NCBI GenBank assembly: GCA_019308705.1 | Contig: JAFDHW010000020.1 | Coordinates: 1 to 13,536, forward strand | Direction of reading: 5' to 3' | DNA: 13,536 nucleotides | DNA from: Deltaproteobacteria bacterium | GTDB taxonomy: Bacteria > Desulfobacterota > Desulfobacteria > Desulfobacterales > Desulfatibacillaceae | Part shown: in pieces, positions 1-6,500 of the stretch | Position numbering within the stretch: position 1 is the stretch's first letter | Layout of the letters: each line of letters begins with the position of its first letter | Program-made: the position numbers and the translations under genes | The notes under the pieces: model-generated | What the model was told of the DNA's origin: nothing | The model's database searches: none | What the model saw: only the letters and a program-made list of their open reading frames with translations

Positions 1-109
1 CGAGCCCGATTCACGCGATAGCTGCGTCAGGAGGCGGTCGCGGTACAAAAGTACAGCTTCCCTCCTCCTTCCTTGCTCTCGCGCGAATCGAACGCGTGAA
101 TAATCCGGG
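1..109 (+). repeat. Left terminal copy of a 109-bp palindromic inverted repeat
   Basis: This copy matches the reverse complement of 13427-13535 at 107 of 109 positions with no gaps; the differences are at 75 and 94. The unit is an imperfect palindrome. ATTCACGCG (9-17) pairs with CGCGTGAAT (93-101), CCCG (5-8) with CGGG (106-109), and GGAGG (30-34) with CCTCC (61-65). GTAC-AAAA-GTAC (43-54) forms the apical hairpin. No protein is encoded in it. Such near-identical, foldable, non-coding units are typical of MITE or REP-like elements (inference). The window ends inside or at the edge of the unit, so its outer boundary and any target-site duplication cannot be seen. Confidence 0.85.
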
Positions 110-161
110 TTAAATCCACGCAGGCCCGGCCGCAGGCGTACACCCGGCCTACGGGGTTCTT

Positions 162-181
162 GCCCCGGCTCCGGGGCTTTT
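162..181 (+). terminator. Possible rho-independent terminator
   Basis: GCCCCG (162-167), loop GCTC, CGGGGC (172-177) is a six-pair all-GC stem followed directly by TTTT (178-181). The T tract is short, so the call is tentative. It would end a transcript entering from the left, but no + strand gene that needs it is visible in the window. Confidence 0.35.
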
Positions 182-609
182 GAACCGCTGACCGGCTCCG
201 AAAAGCTCCGGGCCTGGAGTTCGATGTAAAGATGTAAATCCAACTTTTAAATTATAGCAGGTTCGCGACCCTCATGCCCATGCAAATAAGCCGGGAAGCG
301 CATGAAAAGCCGGAAAAACCCTTTTGCCCGGGATGGCCCGGGCCGCATATCCGGGATGCCCCCCTCTACGGACCTGCCGCACGCTTGGCCGGCCGTTCCT
401 GCATCTCATGTTCCTTAAACACCAAACGGCGTGACGGAATAATGCCGACAAGCAAACACAGATTACGAGTGAATCATAGAGAAACACCCATGCTTTGTTG
501 GGACACCCCGCCCTCTCCGGCCTTGGAACGGCGATTTGCATCAGCATCGGTGCGCAATCTTCTGGTGAAAAAATGCTGCACCTGGAGAAAACAGCGCCGT
601 GTTTTATAG
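182..609. other. Gene-free stretch of about 430 bases
   Basis: Open frames of about 110 codons exist on both strands here (274-609 on +, 272-616 on -). Neither has a good ribosome binding site, a recognisable domain or the G/C-ending codon bias of the neighbouring genes. The sequence is less GC-rich than the genes and contains two related CCGGGATG stretches near 331-361. I see no tRNA, rRNA or known riboswitch fold. It may be the upstream region of the 691 gene or the remains of an older insertion. Confidence 0.5.
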
Positions 610-638
610 TTGACAATATGTAACAAATTGTATATTAA
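610..638 (+). promoter_or_regulatory. Sigma70-like promoter for the Pal-like gene
   Basis: A perfect -35 hexamer TTGACA lies at 610-615. A -10 is read either as TATATT (631-636, 15-base spacer) or as TATTAA (633-638, 17-base spacer). The surrounding AT-rich island stands out in GC-rich sequence. It sits about 55 bases upstream of the start codon at 691, with no other gene between. Confidence 0.6.
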
Positions 639-645
639 CACAATT
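626..645 (+). promoter_or_regulatory. Operator-like inverted repeat over the -10
   Basis: AATTGT (626-631), eight bases, then ACAATT (640-645) is a perfect six-base inverted repeat covering the -10 and the likely start of transcription. A further ACAAT half-site (613-617) overlaps the -35. The placement suits binding of a dimeric repressor, but AT-rich sequence makes such matches easily and no regulator gene lies beside it. Confidence 0.3.
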
Positions 646-690
646 CATTCAGTCAACACCCAAAGGCGTTTTCTTTCCCAGGGAGAAGCC

Positions 691-1266
691 ATGACCGTTC
701 TACGGGCAACCTTGACAGCCGTTGCCGGCTTTACGGCGCTGGCTTTGTGCGCCTGCGCCCAGCCGCAGGTTCCTGGGGGTCCGCAGGCCATGCCCCTGTG
801 CCAGGCGCCGGCGCCTGTCCAGGTGAAAAAACCCGAGCCCCCTCCTCCCCCGGCTCCCCAAAAGACCAGGGTTGAAAAGCGGCAGGAGGACATCGCCCTT
901 GTTCAGGAAAAGAGCATCCACTTTCCCTGCGACTCTGCCGAGCTCTTGCCGGACGGCAGGCAGACCCTGGACCTTCTGGCCGGGGTCATGAACCGCTGGC
1001 CCGGGCTCAAGGTGAAGATCCTGGGTCATGCCGACCAGCGGGGAAGCATGGAGTACAACCTGAAACTGGGCCTCGAACGGGCGCAAAGCGCGCGGCAGTA
1101 CCTCGCGGAAAAGGGTGTGGACCCCTCCCGGGTGATGGCGGACAGCATGGGCGAGGCCCAGCCGCTGGTTGTGGATGAAAACGAGGAAGCCTACGCAAAG
1201 AACCGGAGGTGCGAAATCCGAGTGCTGGCCCCTCCGGCGCAGCCCGGGACCGCATCCCAAAATTAG
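691..1266 (+). CDS. pal: Pal-like peptidoglycan-associated lipoprotein (OmpA C-terminal domain)
   Basis: The 191-residue product is probably an outer-membrane lipoprotein that binds peptidoglycan and tethers the outer membrane to the wall. The ATG at 691 is preceded by GGGAGA, and the protein then begins with a basic-hydrophobic signal sequence ending in a lipobox read as L19-C-A-C22. A Pro-rich linker follows (about residues 35-60). The OmpA-like domain runs from about residue 74 to 182. It contains GHADQRG (from 112), EYN, the LERA segment and NRRCEI (from 171), very close to the pattern of E. coli Pal (GHADERG, NRR). The tolB/tolQRA partners of a classical pal locus are absent, so it may be a paralogue rather than the housekeeping Pal. 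The frame is open upstream to 610, but only the 691 start gives a signal peptide. Confidence 0.88.
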   Translation: MTVLRATLTAVAGFTALALCACAQPQVPGGPQAMPLCQAPAPVQVKKPEPPPPPAPQKTRVEKRQEDIALVQEKSIHFPCDSAELLPDGRQTLDLLAGVMNRWPGLKVKILGHADQRGSMEYNLKLGLERAQSARQYLAEKGVDPSRVMADSMGEAQPLVVDENEEAYAKNRRCEIRVLAPPAQPGTASQN

Positions 1267-1394
1267 CGGCCGCTACAAAAAACCTGGAAGTTATACAAAA
1301 ATTATATAAAAATAAAAAAGGGTGAACAACCTATACAATTTCATTCACGGGCCAGCGCACGGCCCCCGCGGCCGTTCCGCGGGCAAGGCGGCCG
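1267..1394 (+). promoter_or_regulatory. AT-rich upstream region of the parA/HD-GYP pair
   Basis: The stretch 1275-1342 is very AT-rich, with runs such as ATTATATAAAAATAAAAAAG, in a window that is otherwise strongly GC-rich. It is the natural place for the promoter of the 1525 gene. I see -10-like hexamers (TATACA at 1332-1337, TATATA near 1304) but no convincing -35 at the right distance, so no exact promoter is called. After it come GC-rich repeats (GCGG/CCGCGG motifs) leading into the hairpin at 1395. Confidence 0.35.
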
Positions 1395-1437
1395 GCGGCG
1401 CTTGCACGGACGTGCGGAAAGCGCCGCGGGGCTTTTT
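1395..1437 (+). terminator. Nested hairpin with T tract: terminator or attenuator
   Basis: GCGGCGCTT (1395-1403) pairs with AAGCGCCGC (1419-1427). Inside it GCAC (1405-1408) pairs with GTGC (1412-1415), making a coaxial structure. TTTTT (1433-1437) follows after a GGGGC spacer, which is slightly far for a classical terminator. It could end the upstream transcript. If the promoter of the next gene lies in the AT-rich region before it, it could instead act as an attenuator in that gene's leader. Smaller hairpins follow (CCCG-TCA-CGGG at 1468-1478, CGGCC/GGCCG at 1491-1506). I recognise no known riboswitch consensus, including that of c-di-GMP-I. Confidence 0.45.
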
Positions 1438-1524
1438 CGCGGTCCGTTGATGCGTCTTTAACCTGGTCCCGTCACGGGCTCCTGGTTTTCCGGCCTCGAG
1501 GGGCCGTAGCCGAGGCAGGGTGTC

Positions 1525-2352
1525 ATGGGCAAAAACGCGTCCGGGGCAAAAAACGGCGTGGTCATCTGCCTGGCCAACAACAAGGGCGGCATCGGCAAGA
1601 CTTCCGTGGCGTGCAACCTGGGTTGCGCCCTGGCCCGCAAGAACAAGCGGGTCTTGGTGGTGGACAACGACCCCCAGTGCAACGCCTCGGGAATCCTTCT
1701 GCCCAAGCGGGTGCTGGTGCACTCCACCTTGTACGAGATCTATTCGCCCAACGGGGGCGCGCGCCGGGTGGAGGCCTGCGTGTATCCCACGGACTATCCC
1801 CGGCTTTCGTGCCTGCCCAACGTGGAGGAAACCTCGGGCCTGCACCTGGACCTGGCATCGGATTACCCGGACACCCTGCGGGTGCTTGAAAGGCGTATCC
1901 GGAACTACGCCAAAAAAACCTTTGACGTGACGCTCATCGACTGCCCGCCCACGGTGTGCCTGTTTACGGCCAACGCTCTTTTCGCCAGCGACTACGTCGT
2001 GGTGCCGGTGGACGCGGGCAGCGCCCACAGCCTGGATGGGCTGAAAAAGGTCATGGACTTGATCGCCGGCGTGCAGGAAGCGGGCAACAGCGGCTTAAAG
2101 CTTTTGCGCCTCCTGGTGAACCGGGTGGACGCCCGCACCTCCATCAGCAAGACCATCATCGCGGAGGTGGAAAAGCGGTTCGGCGAAGAGGGGGTGTTTT
2201 TCACGCGCATTCCCGACTCCACGGTCTTTGAACGGGCGGAATACGCCAAGGAGACCGTGTTTTCGAGCAGTCCCTCCTCCAAAGCGGCCAAGGTATACGA
2301 AGCGCTGGCCGACGAGCTTCTGGAGATCTTGAAGGGAGAGGCATCCCCATGA
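1525..2352 (+). CDS. ParA/Soj-family ATPase (orphan)
   Basis: This 275-residue product is a cytoplasmic ATPase of the ParA/MinD superfamily, which dimerises with ATP on DNA or membrane to place cargo such as chromosomes, plasmids or surface machinery. The deviant Walker A is KGGIGKT (residues 20-26) with both signature lysines. The Walker A' segment is VLVVDNDPQCNAS (43-55), where most ParAs have a DxDPQGN pattern; here Gly is Cys. Walker B is VTLIDCPP (135-142). The length is typical of small Soj-type ParAs with no N-terminal DNA-binding domain. No ParB or parS-like repeat is seen beside it. The stop overlaps the start of the HD-GYP gene by four bases (ATGA), so the two are translationally coupled. 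This suggests a role in placing or controlling the HD-GYP protein rather than plasmid partition (inference). Confidence 0.88.
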   Translation: MGKNASGAKNGVVICLANNKGGIGKTSVACNLGCALARKNKRVLVVDNDPQCNASGILLPKRVLVHSTLYEIYSPNGGARRVEACVYPTDYPRLSCLPNVEETSGLHLDLASDYPDTLRVLERRIRNYAKKTFDVTLIDCPPTVCLFTANALFASDYVVVPVDAGSAHSLDGLKKVMDLIAGVQEAGNSGLKLLRLLVNRVDARTSISKTIIAEVEKRFGEEGVFFTRIPDSTVFERAEYAKETVFSSSPSSKAAKVYEALADELLEILKGEASP

Positions 2353-3497
2353 AGCGAAAAAGCCTGGCGGACAGGATCCGGGAGACCGGAAAGCAAACCG
2401 GGCGGAAAAGCCGGGAGCCCGGGGTCAACCCCTCCAACCAGGATGGGGACGCCGGACAAGGGGACGCCGGGGAACACGCCCTTGAGACGACCGTTCGCGC
2501 CCCGGCCCCACAGGCCGTCATCACGAAGCACGCCCCCCCCGCCGGCGGCGCCGGGGAGCCCGGCCGCGCCCCCGATGGCCAGGGGCCTTCCATCGCCGGG
2601 AAGAGCGGGCGCAAGGAGCAGGCGGAAACCCTCTACCAAAAGGCCATGGACTACGTCTCCGGCATCCTTTCCGCGGTGGAGGGGGACGAACCCTTTTCCG
2701 CCGCCGCGGGCGTGGAGCTGGCCAAGAAGATCGTGGCCAGCCTGGACCAGGGGGAGGAACTGTTCTCCCTGGCCTTGCACAAAAGCGACGGTGGGAGCTA
2801 CCTGACCGCCCACGCGGTGAACGTCGCCGTGTACCTGGCCAGGATGACGAAGGCCCTGGGCTACGACCGGGAGAACCGCGCCACGACCTGCGCCGTGGGC
2901 CTGCTCCACGACGTGGGCCGGGCCAGGTTGCCCAATGGCCTGCTGAACAAGAAGGGGCTTTTTACGGACAAGGAACGGGCGATCGTGCAAAAAAGCCCCG
3001 AGCACTCCCGGCGGATTTTGTCCTCCATGGCCCCCGACTACCCCCTGCTGGCCGAGTGCGCCCACCAGGCTTACGAGCGCCTGGACGGCTCGGGCTATCC
3101 CCGGGGGCTGATGGGCGGCCAGATCAACGAACTGGCGGGGCTTCTGGGCCTCGCGGACATCTACGAAGCCCTGGTGCACCACCGGCCCCACCGCCGGCGG
3201 TTCCTCCACTTTCCCGCGGCCAAGGAGATCCTCAAATCCGGCAAAAAGCAGTTCGAACCCCGGTTGCTGAAGGCCTTTCTGGAAGTCTTCACCGTGTTTC
3301 CCCTGCACAGCTACGTGCGGTTGAACTCCGGGGCCGTGGGCCGGGTGGAGAAGACCTCCGCCAGCCATCCCCTGCGGCCCGTGGTGAAAATCCTGTATAA
3401 CAGCCAGGGGCTCCGCCCGGTAAAGGAGCAGGTCATCGACCTTTCCGAAGAGCCCCTTCTGTTCGTGGTGGACTCCCTGGCCAGCCCGGACTCCTGA
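2349..3497 (+). CDS. HD-GYP domain protein (possible c-di-GMP phosphodiesterase, variant metal site)
   Basis: The product is 382 residues. Residues 1-90 are polar, Gly/Pro-rich and probably disordered, with no receiver or membrane segment. The HD-GYP domain spans about 100-325, followed by a small beta-rich tail (325-380). Visible motifs are H155, HDVGR (187-191), H219 in EHS, H239, ERLDGSGYP (243-251) and D270 in ADIYEAL. The family hydrolyses cyclic di-GMP through a di- or tri-iron site. The usual HHERxDGSGYP pair of histidines is not intact: the residues before ER are Q-A-Y, with a single His four residues before the Glu, and the usual HDIGK lysine is Arg. It may be active with an altered metal centre or be a binding-only protein. 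Start chosen for the GGGAGAGG ribosome site and the four-base overlap with parA. Confidence 0.85.
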   Translation: MKRKSLADRIRETGKQTGRKSREPGVNPSNQDGDAGQGDAGEHALETTVRAPAPQAVITKHAPPAGGAGEPGRAPDGQGPSIAGKSGRKEQAETLYQKAMDYVSGILSAVEGDEPFSAAAGVELAKKIVASLDQGEELFSLALHKSDGGSYLTAHAVNVAVYLARMTKALGYDRENRATTCAVGLLHDVGRARLPNGLLNKKGLFTDKERAIVQKSPEHSRRILSSMAPDYPLLAECAHQAYERLDGSGYPRGLMGGQINELAGLLGLADIYEALVHHRPHRRRFLHFPAAKEILKSGKKQFEPRLLKAFLEVFTVFPLHSYVRLNSGAVGRVEKTSASHPLRPVVKILYNSQGLRPVKEQVIDLSEEPLLFVVDSLASPDS

Positions 3498-3530
3498 ACC
3501 CCGGGAGCGCTGTAACCATCCCGTGGTTTG

Positions 3531-3539
3531 TGCTATAAT
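3531..3539 (+). promoter_or_regulatory. Extended -10 promoter for the C25 peptidase gene
   Basis: TGC-TATAAT at 3531-3539 is a perfect -10 hexamer (3534-3539) with the TGn extension. The -35 at the normal distance (TGTAAC, 3511-3516) is poor, as is common for extended -10 promoters. Transcription would start near 3546, giving a leader of about 25 bases that contains the AAAGGGG ribosome site. The promoter separates this gene from the HD-GYP gene, whose stop is at 3497. Confidence 0.6.
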
Positions 3540-3569
3540 TGGAATGAATTTCTTGCCAAAGGGGCCGCC

Positions 3570-6500
3570 ATGGGACGCCTGACCTTCCACAAAATTCCCC
3601 TTCCCTGGTTTGCGGCCGTGTTTTTGGCCCTCCTCGCCGTGGCGCCGTACGCGTTCGCCTACCCGGAACCCATCCTGGACGGTGTGCTGGACCAGGTCTA
3701 CCTGGACTACGGCACCAAGACCCGGTACATGGACGCCCAGCTAAACGAGGTGACGGGACAGGCGAACGTGCCCTCCGCCACCATGTACACCCTGGAGGCG
3801 GGCCAGTACCTGTACATCTACTACATCCAGGACCCGTACAACCAGAACGATTCCACCTACGGCGTGAACTCCATGCATTGGGGGACGCGCAACTCCGGCA
3901 TAAGAAACTTCGCCTCCATCCGCGCCACGGACAACGGCGAGTTCATCTTCACCGACGCGGCGGGCAACGTGGTGGCCCACTTCCTGGCGGACATGATCCA
4001 CCAGGACGGAACCAATACCATTTCCGGCTATTCGGGCATGGGGTTCGACGGCGGCGACGGCGCGTGGCTGGCCGGCCCCGTCGCCAACCAGACCAAGGTG
4101 GAGATCGTCTCCACCATGCACTACAACCTGAACTTGACCGGCTACTGCGCCGGCAGGGACTGCGACCTTTTCGGCTGGGACGTTTCCTCGGACTCGCCCC
4201 CGGTGGACGAGTACTTCAACCCCACGGACCCCAACTACGCCGACTGGGTTTATTACAGCGGGTGGGAAATCCGCATCGACAAGTCCATCTTCGGGGCCAC
4301 GGGGTTCGGGTGGGCCACGGGCGACCACCACAACAGCCCATCCAAGATGTGCAGCATCGGCGCGGACTGCGCCACCTACCTTTCCCTGGGCAGCGCCTCC
4401 ATCGGCGACCGGGTGTGGTACGACACGGACGGCGACGGGGTGCAGGACACGGGCGAGCCCGGCATTTCCGGCGTCACGGTGAACCTCGTCGACCCCCGGG
4501 ACGGCAGGACCATCGACTCGGTGGTCACAGGCGTGAACGGAACCTACGTCTTTGAGCAGCTGTCCAACGCCTACTACATCGTGCAGGTGGACGAAACCAC
4601 CCTGCCCGCGGGCTTTGCCTCCACAACGGCAAACGGCTCCCCGCCCAACTTTTCTGTTTCCTACGTGAACGACGTGTGCGGGGCGGACTGCATCGTCCGC
4701 GACGGGGCCACCTACACAAACGCCTACTACATCGACCTGGACGCGGGGCAGTTCTACCAGGGCGCGGATTTCGGCTTCAAACCCTCGGGCGCGGCCATTG
4801 GCGACTACGTGTGGTGCGACGCCAACGACAACGGCCTGCAGGAGCCCGGCGAGCCGGGCCTGGGCGGGGTGACCGTGGAACTGCTGGACATGTCGACCGG
4901 CTCGCCGGTGGTGAGCGCCACCATGACCACGGACCCCTCGGGCCGGTACCTGTTCACCGGGGTGTCCGAAGGCGGCTACAAGGTCCGGGTGGCGGACGTG
5001 AACTTTCTGGCCGGCGGCCCCCTGGAGGGCTACACCCTCACCGCCGGATTGCAGAGTTCGGACAACCCCACCACCAACCTGGAGGTTTCCGCGGACCAGC
5101 AGCTTCTGACCGTGGACTTCGGGTTCTACAAGGACCTGGGCACCATCGGCCAGATCGTGTGGTTCGACGAGGACAACGACGGCATAAAGGACCCGTCCGA
5201 ATCCGGGGCCGAGAACGTCACCCTGGACTTGTACAAGGACCTGGACGGCGACGGCGAGCTGGACCCCACCGACACCTTCATCGCCCAGGCGGTGACGGAC
5301 TTCCAGGGCTTGTACCAGTTCTCCGGGGTGGATTACGGCGACGCCGCCGGGGCGGACTACCTGGTCACGGTGTCGGACATTTTCAACGTGGTGGGCACCT
5401 ACGCGCTCACCACCTACGACGCCGGCCTGGGGCGCTACAACGACCCGTATCCCGTGCACCTGGACCCCTCCAACCAGGACGTGGCCACCGCCAACTTCGG
5501 GTACAACAAGGCCGGGTCCATCGGCAACATGGTGTGGGTGGACGCGGACCAGGACGGGGTGCGCGACGCGGGCGAGCGGGGGGTGAACGGCGTCACCATA
5601 AGCCTGTGGGCCCCGAACAAGAAAGGCGTCTACAAGGTGGTGGACACCACCACCACGGACGCCGCGGGCGCCTACCTGTTCTCCCACCTGGGGGCGGGGG
5701 ACTACCAGGTCACCATCACCGTGCCCGCGGGCTACTTCATGTCCCAGGACGGCACGGGATCGGACTGGACCCCAAGCCCCCAGGGTCCCATCACCCTGGT
5801 GGGCCGGGAGAGCTACCTTTCCGCGGACTTCGCCCTGTGGCAGCCCACCTATTCCCTGGGCGACCGGGTGTGGTTCGACTACGACGAGGACGGGGTGCAG
5901 GACGCCACCGAGGAGGGCGCGGAGGGCGTCACCGTGGCGCTGTACCTGGACGAGGACGGCGACGGGGTCATCGATCCCCTGGAAATGGCCGTGGCCTCGG
6001 ACACCACGGATTACACGGGCAACTACCTGTTCCCCAACCTGACCAACGGCGACTACATCGTCAAGGTGACGGACACCTACGGCATGCTCACCGGCTCCAC
6101 CCTCACCACGGGCAACGAGCCCTATGCCCACACCGTGGCCGGCGCGGACCATCTGGCCGCGGACTTCGGGTACAAGCAGCCCCAGCCCACGGCCGCCGTC
6201 CTGGGCTCCTTTTCCGCGGTGGCCGAGGGCTCCGGCGCAAGGGTTTCCTGGAGCACCTCCACCCAGGCGGGCACCGTGGGCTTTGTCCTGGTCCGCGTGG
6301 AGCCCGGCGGCGAGCAGACGCCCGTGGGCGGGTTCCTCCCGGCCCTGGCCGCTTCCCGCGTGGGCGGGCGATACACGGCCACCGACCCCGGCGCGGTGCC
6401 GGGCTGTGAGTACAGGCTCTTTGAAGTGACCGCCCACGGCCGGTACCTGCCCCTGGGACGGACCCCCCTTTCGGGCGCGCCCCGGGCCGGGCCCCGTGCC

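Noticed and set aside
272..616. Small genes on either strand in the left non-coding region
   Set aside because: No ribosome site, no recognisable domain and codon use unlike the neighbours; two mutually overlapping open frames of equal length suggest chance.
1438..1524. c-di-GMP riboswitch before the parA/HD-GYP pair
   Set aside because: Tempting because of the HD-GYP gene, but the conserved GEMM-I elements could not be found; only small unrelated hairpins are visible.
3528..3569. TTG start adding 14 residues to the C25 protein
   Set aside because: The added codons lie on the -10 promoter element, lack a ribosome site, and would place polar residues before the signal peptide.
1992..3590. 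Minus-strand open frame of 532 codons opposite parA and HD-GYP
   Set aside because: It covers two motif-rich genes on the + strand and has no recognisable motif itself.
4395..6173. CRISPR-like or tandem DNA repeat array
   Set aside because: The periodicity is at protein level (SdrD B-like domains of about 110-130 residues); the DNA is diverged and there are no short direct repeats with spacers.
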